Source: Fistularia commersonii
Lineage: Eukaryota > Chordata > Actinopteri > Syngnathiformes > Fistulariidae
Length of the DNA: 64,000 nt
Reading direction: 5' to 3'
Assembly: GCA_037954325.1 (NCBI GenBank)
Contig: JBBMNZ010000028.1
Coordinates: 8,394,501-8,458,500 of the forward strand
A program made the position numbers and the translations under genes. The number at the start of each line of letters is the position of its first letter. Position 1 is the first letter of the stretch. The notes under the pieces were generated by a model, which ran no database searches, was not told where the DNA came from, and was given only the letters and a program-made list of their open reading frames with translations. This document shows positions 11,272-21,785 of the stretch, piece after piece.

Positions 11272-12346
11272 GGCCTAATTAGCTAGAAAAAGCAATATGT
11301 TCAGATTTGGATGACTGTGCATGTTTTTTTTTTTTTTTTTTGGATTTCGCTATCTTTTTACATTTTTTTTATTTTTTTATTTTTAAGTTTCTCCCGCTTC
11401 ATCTGCTAATGTGGAAGCCGCCTCTGCTTTCTTGGACACCAGCCTTTATTCAACGATCTGACGCAGAGTTTAGATTTCTGTTCTGCCTCCCGAGCAGCTT
11501 TTTCAGCCATTTCTCATTACACACTTTTATCCAGCTCTGCTGCGCATGAATTTCTAAACGCCCTCAAACATGTAAACCTCACATCTAATTGGCCGGAATC
11601 AGAAATCTGCAGATGAAACGAGCACACCTGCTGTAATATTTATGCTAATGCTCAGAGAGCCGTGTCTTAGCAGGCCGGGAGTGTGTGACTCCCAAATTCA
11701 GTGTAAGAATCTCTTGAAGAATGTGACCTGGCGCGGCGTCACGTGCCCAGCTCTCGTTTCTCCTCCAGAATTTCCCCCTGCGTGGGCCGGGACGGCTCCC
11801 CATGTGATTGCCGAGGGGCCTGTCTGACATCGCGCGGCTTAAAAGCGTAGGCGTGACGCATTCATCACTTTGGTTTACCATTATTTAGTAAATAATGGTT
11901 GAATAATGTGATCCTCAATTAAAAATATCTGAGCTTCAACTGTTGTTTATGAACATTTGTGCAAGGGCTGTATCAGCAGTTTCTGGTTTGTTCGGCCATT
12001 CTTTTTTTTTTTAAACCACTCGGCCACTTCGTGCCGAAAATTTTTCTTTCTTCTCCTCTTATTTCTTCTCTCGCTTTCATTATATATATTTTCCGGCCCT
12101 GTCTTTGTTTGTCTGCCTCGCGGTGTGATTACCCCGCAGCCCCTTGATGTCTCTCACCTGCGAGTGACTGGCCCACGGCGGTTCATCGCTGCTCCACCCG
12201 CTCTTGTCTGATCTGCTTTGGCCTTGGGCTGTCTGCCCTCCTGAGCTCCCCTCGTCCAGCTCAGTCCCTGCGCTGTGGCTTTTCCTGGTTCTGGAAAAAG
12301 AGCTTTAAATGCCCTCTGTGTTGTTTCTGTTGAGTTTGATTTAAAG

Positions 12347-12390
12347 CAGGGGTGGTCAACCAGTCAGAGACTAATAGACACATTTTTTAC
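12347..12390 (+). mobile_element. Possible hAT terminus, one side only
   Basis: CAGGGGTGGTCAACCAGTC resembles the terminal repeat of hAT elements seen at 49235 and 56704 in this window. No matching inverted end or target duplication was found downstream, so the element may be truncated. Confidence 0.4.
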
Positions 12391-12698
12391 TATGTTACTG
12401 CAAAGAGCTGCGTCACACAAATTGGCACGTATGAACTGCTCCCATTTTTCTTTCTCCCTCACACACAGACCTCTGCTGACCCACATTTGATGTAAGTTTC
12501 ACACAACCATCAACATGATAATGACATAAATAGATATCTACTTCAAGACCACGGGCCAGTCATCTAAACAATGAACATTGTATGCACTCACAAACACAAA
12601 ATATCAGTTCGACCAAGTATACGAACAAAATATAATAATTCAAACTTTCTTGTTTTTGTCACGCCTATTCAGTCTCACATTTATTGGAGAAAGAAAAG

Positions 12699-12782
<84 letters not shown>
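12699..12782. repeat. (TCTG)n tetranucleotide array, 21 units
   Basis: A perfect 84-bp TCTG run. It creates long false ORFs on both strands with repeated C-L-S-V or T-D-R-Q peptides. Confidence 0.98.
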
Positions 12783-14322
12783 CTTATCAGATTTTTGGGT
12801 CTTTCCATATCTGGATAATGACTTTGTATTTTTGGCAGTTAAACCTTCCACATCTCTAAAGAAAAATATATCTTGTTTATTTTTGTGAACTGTTTTCACA
12901 TCTTTTAAGTAATGTTTGTACAACATTGTTTTTTTTTTTTTTAACCAAAATTACCAATTTCACTAAAAACTGAACATAAACAGTTCTGAATACATAGATT
13001 GATTGAATACAATTATCTTTAGAAATACCTTTTTCTCAAAACTATCATTTATTAATGGGGGTGGCAGCCTTTTTTAATTGCTTTTTTCCTTTAAACATGC
13101 ACGTTGTTAGTTGGACCTCTGGCATTCTTTGCCTTGAACATTTTTTGTGTGGTTTCCAAAGTTGATATGATGCAAGCGTAATGGTCTCTGGATGCTTTAT
13201 TGGACCGCTTTTCTGCAAGAATGTTCAAACTGGGCAAGCTGTGCTTGCGAAGTTCACTCTCATTTGGTAATTCCTGGCCGATGATAGCATGAAGTGAACT
13301 GAAGAGGGGCTAAAGATCGGAAGTCTTGAAATGCCTGATTTGCATCTGACTAATATCAAACATGTTTGATAATATCTTAAGCCCAAGAATGTCTTGCTAT
13401 TGTGTTCAGTAATAACAAAAACCCCCTCCCACTCTGTTAAATGTCCTCAGCTCTTCATATTGTTGTTTTGCTGTGCATTTCTTTGCTTTCATTTTGAGAG
13501 CAAACAAGAGTTTCCCTCCTAAAAACTTGCTTCAATCATGCATGTGCGTGAGATGAAAATACTGTTGCTCATTAGGCTCAGTGAACTTGCATACACATAC
13601 ACTGAAAACAAAAAATTGCATCACAAAATTTGACACGAATGTAAGAGCTGCATGAAACTGGGCAAAGAGCTGTGGGTTGGCCAGGTCTGATCTAAAACCA
13701 TACATTAAGGCTGCAGACGCACTTGCCACCTCTGTTCTTACCTTGAATAGGGGCCGAGGAAACTGCAAGACCTCCTAATTGTTTCCACGTATGTCCTATA
13801 TTTCTGTTGACCATTTTGTTCCTATACACATTGATCATATAAAAAAAAAGTCTTCATGCTATGGAAAAAACAGGAAGTACATTATGTTATGCAACTCAGA
13901 CATATGGAATCATCCTCCGTGTTAATGATCTGATGTGTTTTTTGTTTTTTTTCTTATTTCCCCCCAAGGTGACGGGGCTGAGGACGGCTGAACATCTGGA
14001 TTGAACAAGAACACAACATTCACCAGATCGACAGACTGTGGTTGGTTCCAGCTGAATTGGCTGTATTTCCTTTATTTTTAAGTCAACAAAAGGAATTTGT
14101 GTTAGTGACAGCTGCGTTGGTGAGCCTGAATCAGGAAACAAATGTGTGTAAACTTTCTTGGTTTGTATCAGTGCCAGCAGGGAAATACAAATATGGTACC
14201 TTTTTGTTTTAGAGGTGGATGATATTGATGATAGACACCTGAGATGATAGTATATTAAATTGATGTTAGAGTATAAAGATGTCACATATTGACTTAAATT
14301 GAACTTATTCAATTTAGCCAAA

Positions 14323-14325
<3 letters not shown>
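12783..14325. other. Unassigned non-coding stretch
   Basis: AT-rich sequence with A and T runs. No gene or element recognised. Confidence 0.55.

Positions 14326-14355
<30 letters not shown>
14326..14355. repeat. (TTA)n trinucleotide array
   Basis: Ten TTA units. They give a false poly-asparagine stretch on the minus strand. Confidence 0.95.
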
Positions 14356-14356
<1 letters not shown>

Positions 14357-14510
14357 ACTTGGTAAAGCCTACATTATTGTACAAACATGGAGCATTCATA
14401 TCCCCAGCTTCAAGAATTATCTCGGATAGTATAATCTTCTGCCTGAATCAGAAATAATTCATGGTGTCTCTTTAAAAATCCACTATATTTAAATCACAAT
14501 TGTTAAACAT

Positions 14511-14604
14511 GACTATGGAGGTTCTCAGTAATCCGGGTCATGGTTAATCCTTGTTAGTCTTTTTCGTGGCAGCTGGACTGTCCAGTTGCCATGAAAAGAT
14601 TTTG
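14511..14604 (+). repeat. Dispersed repeat with TGGAGGTTCTCAGT motif, copy 1
   Basis: Shares ATGGAGGTTCTCAGTAATCC, GGTTAA and CCTTGTTAG..GTGGCAGCTGGACT with 36181-36310, in the same orientation and order. I recall this as a common fish dispersed repeat. No coding trace. Confidence 0.6.
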
Positions 14605-15233
14605 AAAATATCAATCCGTATCATATTCATTTCCTTTGTTTATACTTGATTCCATTACGAATTCCATTTTCTTTGGTTTTCTTAATTTTGATAAATGGTT
14701 TAATTTCAAGCGCACTCTTTGCATTTAGTCTCTTCAAAATGGTTGGTGGTTTTCCAAGAGGTAAAATAGAAAAAATGTAAAACAAACTCAGCTTTTTCAT
14801 CTCAGTAGCTCCCTGTCAGTTGTACTGGTACCGACTCCCCATTGGGTGTAAATTTTCCCACTACACTGCCACCATATAATCCCCAGGGTTTTAATAATCA
14901 AGGCAGCAGGGGAGGATGGGAGGGCAGCCAGACCTCATGGGACAGTGAGTATTACCTTTGCAGCAAAACAAATATCAGGATCAAACTGGCTGACTGGGAC
15001 GGTTCAGGCCTGGAATCCAGGATATCAAAATGTTTTTAATTTGTCGCTGCCTAAAAAAAAAAGGATCTTTACTGGGAACGATGTCGAGGGGGGACGATGT
15101 TGGAAAAGAAATTGTTTCATCCATTTCACAGTTTGTTTTAACGACAGTAAGCAGTGAAAAGTGCCCGTAAAATCAAATAACAGGCGGTAAAGTGGATTTC
15201 CTCCATCTTGTAATGTGTACTCTTTGGATGACT
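14605..15233. other. Unassigned non-coding stretch
   Basis: No gene or element recognised up to the Kolobok-type element. Confidence 0.5.
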
Positions 15234-15659
15234 TTAAGGGATCCCCGGTTACCAAATGTTATCGTCCTGTTCGATCTAAATTTTTAACAGCTACATAAAA
15301 ACGATAATGAAATCGCTCAACATATATTAGCTTGTATAAAACTGTAATAAAACTTTTCACAAGAGGCAAAAGTCATTGGTGTGCTTACAACAACTGCAAA
15401 AACTGCATTGCTATGCTAGCAGGGAGAGTAAGGCATTCCACTTTTTGTCATCGGCTGTTCACTGTTGACTCCGGGCTGCTATGCTGACTGACTGGGCGAC
15501 TCTTCGTCAGATACCACCGTACTTCTGCAGTAAACCGTAACATCCGATGTATGACGTTTATTTAAGCGGGCTTCACCCATTTCCCGGGGACCTTTTGTGT
15601 CCTTGTGAATCAAAACTGTAGGCACGGCGTTTGGCTTCAGTCTCCGTTTAAAAACTTAA

Positions 15660-15848
15660 ACCGGCTGCATCCGTGAGCTTAGGTTGGCAAAATGCGTCAA
15701 ATGCATCTGTAGAGAAACATATAACACAGCAGTGGGTCCTGAGTTTCTCTCTCCTTTCTTCTCTTCTTCTCTTGTTCCTTGGAAAGCAAGACGAGCATCG
15801 GTTTCCATTGGATTGGAAATTACACCCAAAAGCAGCACAATGTGGGAT
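15660..15848 (-). pseudogene. THAP zinc-finger reading frame, copy A (broken)
   Basis: The minus strand at 15848 reads PHCAAFGCNFQSNGN, the start of a THAP domain with the C-x4-C pair of the C2CH zinc site, then basic FPRNKRRRERRE. The start codon of copy B is ATC here, so the frame has lost its start. Breaks follow. THAP domains bind DNA in transposases and derived host proteins; here it is a remnant inside a transposon. Confidence 0.65.
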
Positions 15849-15878
15849 TATTATTTATGTACCATACCATATCAAGCC

Positions 15879-15910
15879 AAAGTTAACTCTAGTGCATAGC
15901 CAAAGTTAAC
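15879..15910. promoter_or_regulatory. Paired CAAAGTTAAC motifs upstream of the THAP frame
   Basis: Two near-identical 10-bp motifs (15878-15887 and 15901-15910) sit just upstream of the minus-strand THAP start. Copy B has the same pair at the same place (30098-30107, 30121-30130). They could be transposase-binding or promoter sites of the element; that role is inference. Confidence 0.35.
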
Positions 15911-16428
15911 ACGAGCATCCTGGAAATGTCATCCAGCCAGCATGCATTGTTCTAGTAAAACAATGGCAGGGCTCCTGGGTTAAAGTATATGTTATAAATT
16001 GCATTATTTTTATGAAGAAATAGCAGTACCTTGTCCTTTTTAACAACACATTCTGGTAAGAGACAAACATTAAAGCGTATTTATGCCTTCCATGCCTTCC
16101 ACTTCCCTTTACAACTTGAGATGAAATTCGTTTTGAGAGGAACTGTTTTTGTTAGATGGTTGGTGCCAGAACATCCGGTTCAAGTCCCAGGAAGGGTTTA
16201 CAGAGGGTTGCATGATCCCTGAGAGCACCTTCAGTCTTAAACACTGTTTTAGGGAATGAAAGTAGTGGAGGAAAGATTCCCCCACAGTGAAATGGACAGT
16301 TGCCCCCCTTCAATATTTCAGAGATCAAACACACATCTGTTACCGGGTCTGTGCTTGTCCAGATGCCACAGGCCCACATGGTTGGTGCTCGAATGGTAAC
16401 CGACATGATAACCTGCCATGGCTCACAG

Positions 16429-16448
16429 GTGTGTGTGTGTGTGTGTGT
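16429..16448. repeat. (GT)n microsatellite
   Basis: Perfect GT run of 10 units. Confidence 0.95.
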
Positions 16449-18952
16449 AGGCACATCCACTGTCTGGTCGACTACCGAAGTGTTTCAGAGGCACTTCAAG
16501 TACCCCGGAGTGCAAAAAGCTGTCAGTTCTCATGCCGCCACCTGCTCCAACCCGAGTGTCCGTCCAGCTCTGAAATGCTTCCCGACCATTTTGGAAGGCG
16601 TTACTTCTTATCGTGACAGGGGTTGTAACCGGGGCCCCCGTTTGAACCGGCCGCTGACAGGTTCGGGAGGTTTGAGTGGCCGAGCAGCGTCCCTCGACGC
16701 TGCGCAGCAACTGTCAGCAACCCGTGGAGACCCCGCTCCGATAAACTGGCACTGCGGAACGGACGCCGTGGAACATCGGAAGTTTCAGACTAAACCTGAG
16801 CTCCTGAGCGACCATGACTCTATGATGCCTTCAGTTGTGTGGTCTTATCCTATTTAACTCATGTTGACAATGTGAAAGGACGATTCTAATACAATCATTT
16901 GTATGCACAGCGACGGCTTTTTCACGGACACCAGTAGGTGGCAATATAGTGTTTTGCTCCGCCCATTAACTGCCTTTTGTGGGCCAGCTTGCGCTACTTC
17001 CTTGTTGTGTAGAATGAGGCTGCCCCGGCCTGCAGCACTCATACCCACTCTCTTATCTTGCCCACTAATGGGGTCTCAACCAGAGACCTCTTACACTAGC
17101 GCGTCTTTCCTTTTTTTTCTTTTGTTCCTCAAGGTCACATCTTTGAAATGACTGAATTCGACAAGCGCGCATGCCCGCTGAAAAAACGTCGATCCCTTTT
17201 ACCGGACCGCATGAAGACCGACGTTTATAAATGGCCCGGCCTCATCCGAAACTCCGGCTTATTTCTATTCTTATCTCTGTGTTTTGCAGGAAGGGGGGTG
17301 GTTGAGCGGAGGACGAGACGGGGCGGGGGGGCCGGTTGTAGCACCTACGCTTCTTGACTTTTGAAGTAGTTAATTTGTGCGAACACATCCTGGCTCCACT
17401 TGAGGCTTCAAGCTTTTCGTAGCGCACGTGGCAACTTGTGGGAAAGGGGAATACTGATAGAGAATTTTGAGGGCGGCGAGTGGTGTGTGTGCATGCGTGT
17501 GTGTGTTTGTGTGAGATGATAGTCAAGCAGAATTGACTGTCACTAAGCATATTAAACCTAACTTTTCCCTCTGTTATTAGAAGCCGGCGTGTCAGTTAAA
17601 TGAAATGTCCCCTGGTGAGCAGGGATGTTTTCTTTTTCCAAAGCGGCGTGTTAATGCTGATGCGGCAGAATCGGCCCCCCCGTCACTTCTCAAGCAAAAA
17701 TCAACGATTTGACTTATCAACCCAGCGTTTTTTGTTGCTTCCTCTGCCAACAAGCATGTGGGGGAATGGCTGGAAATGCTCTTTACCCGGAGAATCCCCT
17801 TTCACCTGGTGAGGATGGGCCTCGCCCCAACGGCTTGCATAGATGGTTCGATTGCTGTTACATTCTGGATTCATGCACGACAGGTGTAATATCTGGTTCT
17901 CATAAATAATTTTCCTGGAAATAAGCTGCAGCTCTGAAGAACTGGTAGCAGATTTTTCTCTCATGGAGCGATACATGAGAGAAAACGTGCTGTTTTTTTT
18001 TTTTTCCATTTCTAATTGTGCCGTTGCCCCGGGAAATCTAATGGATTTCCGAGCAAATAGTCTTCTGTTGGCCCCATTACTCAATTCAAAGTATGTGAGA
18101 CAGTTAATTAGCATAGTTGGGGGTCCTTTATTTGCAATTAGATGGGGCTGGATTATTATGGGATAATTCAGCTGTTGCTGATGAGTCTCTCAAACTATCC
18201 TTGCGTGAACTTTACAGTTTACTTTTCAGCCATACTGAACTTTTTTTATGTCTCTTTTTTTTTTTCCCCAAAAAGATAAAGACAGACACACGAGTTCTGG
18301 GCTCAAATACGCAACGAGAGGCTCTCGATGTAATATATTTGCCGTCACAAAAGACTCTGCCATCTTTTGAGCCCCTCACCGGAAGGAAATTGCTTTTTTC
18401 TTCTCACAGTTTAGATCTCAGGGGGGGAAACGTGATGTGATATATCTGACCAATACATCTGGTGTGTGGAGGTGTTCCCCTTGCATTTTTACGCAGACTT
18501 TACATTAAGGATTTTGCAGCCTCGATTCTGTGCAAGGAAAGAATCCGAGAATCAAATCCCTCAATGGACTGTCAAATATGCAGGATGAAAGTGTTGGATT
18601 TCTTTTAAAATCCCCACTCCACCGATTCAGTGTATTGGACGGCCTGTTTTCAAAATGAGAATCCGTGCCGGAGAAGCACGGCTGAAAAATTAACCTTAAA
18701 GTGATGCAAAGGGGACATAATCTGCAGCCCTCCGTTTGGTCTTGCAGGATTTTCAGATCCTAGCTGAGGTTTTAAGTATCAAACTGCTCATGATCACAAT
18801 TTTGCTTGTATGCTTGGCAGGAAAAAAAAGTTAGTCCTGGTTTTACAGGATTGACAAAGAGGACCTTTTAAATGTAATTAGCAGCATCTGAGATGCTGTG
18901 TGCTGCGGAAGGAAAGATGAAGATCTGATGTTGGTTTACTCCAGGTGTCTTA

Positions 18953-18990
18953 GGTGTGCGTGTGTGTGTGTGTGTGTGTTTGTGTGTGCG
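18953..18990. repeat. (GT)n microsatellite
   Basis: GT run with a GC and a TTT interruption. Confidence 0.95.
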
Positions 18991-19130
18991 AGCACAAATT
19001 CTTTCAGTGTTTCATTGGACAAATGTGTTGACTTTAGTAGGCTTTTATAATTTTTTAATTTTGCTTTCCATTCAGGGCCTTTTCAGGGATCAGAGATAAC
19101 TTTCCAGAGATAACTTCTTGGCTCGGGCCA

Positions 19131-19440
19131 CGGGACACAGCTATCACCATGGTCACTGATGTTGAAAAGACCTAATTTATGCTAACTTACTGGTTTCAGC
19201 AGATCCCTGAATGATTTGGAATCAGCCATATACCAACTGCACCTGAACGCCCACAGACATAATTTGTCAAACCACTGGAAGGCATCAAACTGTCTGACAG
19301 CCACAGTTTGGATGGTGAGCAAACATTGAGGACAAGGGCAGCGGTTTGAGCAGCTATCTGCTCTTTCCTCCATGACTGTGGTCCAGTTTGGTTTTGTTGA
19401 CCCTTTCTGGCCTTCGCTGTTCATAATCATTGTTTTGATA
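19131..19440 (-). mobile_element. Dispersed repeat copy 2, possibly hAT/ZBED-related
   Basis: Aligns with 7499-7785. On the minus strand this copy keeps an open frame (19508-19182) with FDAFQWFDKLCL, RCSWYMADSKSFRDLLKPVS. The spacing of DSKSFRDLLK after an aromatic-rich block resembles the segment following the BED finger in ZBED-type hAT transposases. That family call is an inference from a short match. It is preceded by a lysine/serine-rich part (EGQKGSTKPNWTTVMEE) that has a weak counterpart in copy 1. Confidence 0.55.
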
Positions 19441-20844
19441 ATTCTGCAATATCCCCTTGCCTTCATCTTTTTAAAATTTTTTTTTATTAAATTGGACTTG
19501 CAGACCACTTTTGTTGAAAATTAATGAAATTAGTAAAATAGGTTACACACTACCGCCAGGTTGATCATCATCTCTGATCAGTTTCATTTTTGAAATCAGC
19601 GAACAGCAAGACAGTGGTCTGTATCTGGACTTTTTGGATTGAATTAAACTGCCTTCATTTTCCACTCGACACGGAAGGTTGAACTTTGAATATTTTTCAG
19701 CAAAATTTGAAAGGGATAACTTTGCACACTTTGGAGGAGATTCAGCCGTCCCGGAATTCAAAGATACATGCATCTGTTCTGTTAAATCTGTTAAGTTATT
19801 GTTCAGTTGTCAATCCCAGCAGCGTGCGATGTGACTCAAGGCGCCGCAGATGTGACAGTTGAGGGTTGACGGAGTAAAGGGGTTTAATCACACCGCCGGG
19901 AGTCACTGCTGCGTTAAAAACCACGCACGTTGACACGAGTGCACATTTTACTGTAGCCTAAGAAGGATTCGTGGTGACAGCAGCGCGGGATCAGCCGGTG
20001 AATAAACGACTTTGAGTTATTTGTAAAAGTCAGCAAAGTCCGAGGGGGAGGTGACTGAGCTCCCCTGCTAAATCTGGACTCCTGTTAACCTGTTCGCCTG
20101 TCTCCTCGCCGGCCTGTCACCGCTTCCTTGATGCGCTGTGGGCCGGTGGGAAGGCCGCGCTGGGCCCTGGATGACAGGGAACCAATCCCGGCGTGTGACC
20201 GAACGCCCCGCCGACGCTCGCCTGCCCTCCTCTCTCCTTGAATCCCCTGGATCCACATCCAGCCGCTGAATCACAAGCGAGGAGCCGCTGATGGGTGCTG
20301 ACAGCCCGCCTGACTCCCTGTGGACATGTTTAACGTACTGACGTGCACATATGAATTTTGAGGTCAGGGGTCTCATGTAAGCATGCACCATGTGACTGTG
20401 ACAGCTAAGAGTCAAGCACGCCACGTTCGCAGTTTATTCATCATACAGTCGCTACATAAATCTATCTGGTAGTCTGATGATGCTGGATTATTCTCCCCCC
20501 CAAATATCGAAGGACTTAATCCTGTGGGCTTCTTTAACATCGGAGCGTCCAATATATGGCACACCTGGTCATCACCTGGTATGGATTGATCTGGCACCCT
20601 AATTTTTCTTATGAGAACAGCACCAAATGACTTTGTGTGATCATCAGACAATCACACGCGAACACTGTGCATTGCCATTCACGGCCCGTACGGTTTAGCA
20701 TTCCAATGTATCGTTTACTGATCAGGAACTAATCGGTTGTTTTGTCAAGATGCAGGAAGCAGGAGTGTCATGAATTTACTTGGACGTCAGTATACAGTTA
20801 TACAAGGCTCTGATACTATAATGATGGATGAAGTGCGTGTGTGC

Positions 20845-20876
<32 letters not shown>

Positions 20877-21613
20877 CTTGTTCTCTAGTGTGACAAAAAA
20901 GACTCTTTAACAATTGTGTTCATTTGCTTTGGTGTAAATTTTGCAAAGTAGCAAGATGTGCTAAAAATACTTTAAACTACTGATAATAAAATCTTCAAAA
21001 TACAGTCAATTGACACCCTCAAAAATTTACTCAACAATTTCATTTTTCATCAGTCACAGCTTTGCGTTCCACAACACTGCAAGACCCAGTATCAGCTAAT
21101 CCAGTCAAAACTAATATATTTTTTGAGAACGTATCAAGCGTCATGGTGGAACTGAAGGTTGCGGTCAATCTGAACGGTGTGGTTGAGTGCAGCGGTAGCG
21201 GAAACAAATATTATATAGCAGGCAGACTTGTATTTAACACATATAATCAAACAAATGAGAAAGGTGCAGTATTAAGCAGCATTTGGATCTTACTAGGAAC
21301 AAGAGGGCAGAGTAAATGTCAAGTGAAATGAATACTGATATAAATAATGCACTAACTCTCCAAAACTACATAAATATTCTGACCGTGCCGACTTTTCTGA
21401 AGCTGCATTTAGTGACAGTCTGTCTTGATCCTTATCCTGCTTTTATAACCTATAATAAAGTTTAGATTAAGTGAAGGGCAAAAAGGCGTGTTCAGCCCAA
21501 TATCTATGTTACCTCGCCTTAGGTTTCAATACTGTTCATATCTATAATAATGTTTACAATACCTATTTATTTCCAATATAAATTTACAAATTACAAAATG
21601 CATTTTTTTTTTA
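19441..21613. other. Unassigned non-coding stretch
   Basis: Contains a GC-rich patch (20060-20310) and a 79-codon minus-strand ORF (20412-20651) that I do not recognise. An 89-codon plus-strand frame at 21062-21331 also has no recognised relative. Confidence 0.5.
20846..20874. repeat. (GT)n microsatellite
   Basis: Perfect GT run of about 14 units, preceded by a looser GT/GC stretch. Confidence 0.95.
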
Positions 21614-21717
21614 TTGTATAGAATTTTCTTCTGTTATTTATTATTGTTATACTTTTCTTCTAATTCTGGTGCAACAATTTCCTTCGGAATAAATAAAGTT
21701 GTTCTTATTCTTAAATG
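21614..21717 (+). mobile_element. LINE 3' tail, same family as 52815-53085
   Basis: Shares TATTATTGTTAT, CTGGYRCAACAA and TTCCTTCGGRATAAATAAAG with the 3' end at 52970-53063. This copy has only the untranslated tail. Confidence 0.65.
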
Positions 21718-21785
21718 CACTGTGGACAGCAAAGTAGCACTGCACAGGGTACACACGACAATAAACACTTTGAATCTTGACTCAA
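21718..21785 (+). mobile_element. LINE 3' tail, same family as 37432-38430
   Basis: CTGTGGACAGCAAAGTA, CACACGACAATAAACACTTT and GAATCTTGA match the complement of 37432-37515. It directly abuts a tail of another LINE family, so one inserted beside or into the other. Confidence 0.6.

Larger units (their letters stand above)
9093..12346. other. Mostly unassigned non-coding stretch
   Basis: Apart from the short repeats listed separately, no gene is seen. 11570-11660 (AATTGG, CACACCTGCTGTAATATTTATGC) looks like the kind of AT-rich sequence found in vertebrate conserved non-coding elements, but conservation cannot be judged here. A run of 18 T lies near 11324-11341. Confidence 0.5.
15238..16108 (-). 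mobile_element. Kolobok-type DNA transposon, copy A (decayed)
   Basis: Aligns along most of its length with 29152-30300 in the same orientation. The left end reads TTAA then GGGATCCCCGGTTACC; the right end reads CACTTCCC then TTTAC, a worn form of the ..TTCCCT/TTAA end of copy B. TTAA target sites and a THAP-bearing protein are hallmarks of Kolobok transposons. The copy is about 870 bp, shorter than copy B, with no transposase catalytic region recognised. Confidence 0.65.
16109..19130. other. Mostly unassigned non-coding stretch
   Basis: The longest ORF of the window (16300-16857, 185 codons, plus) crosses a GT microsatellite and shows no domain. 18050-18175 (repeated TTAATTAGC, GCAATTAGATGG, ATTATTATGGGATAATTC) has homeodomain-like ATTA cores and could be a regulatory element, but this is not testable here. 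Confidence 0.5.

Noticed and set aside
12571..12926. ORFs with CLSV or TDRQ peptide repeats
   Set aside because: They are translations of the TCTG microsatellite.
16300..16857. 185-codon plus-strand ORF, the longest in the window
   Set aside because: It crosses a GT microsatellite, shows no domain, has overlapping ORFs on both strands and no splice-like edges. Length alone is within chance for 64 kb.
20412..20651. 79-codon minus-strand ORF (contains IRVPDQSIPGDDQVCHILDA)
   Set aside because: No recognised relative and no splice or promoter context. It could be non-coding conserved sequence but this cannot be judged.
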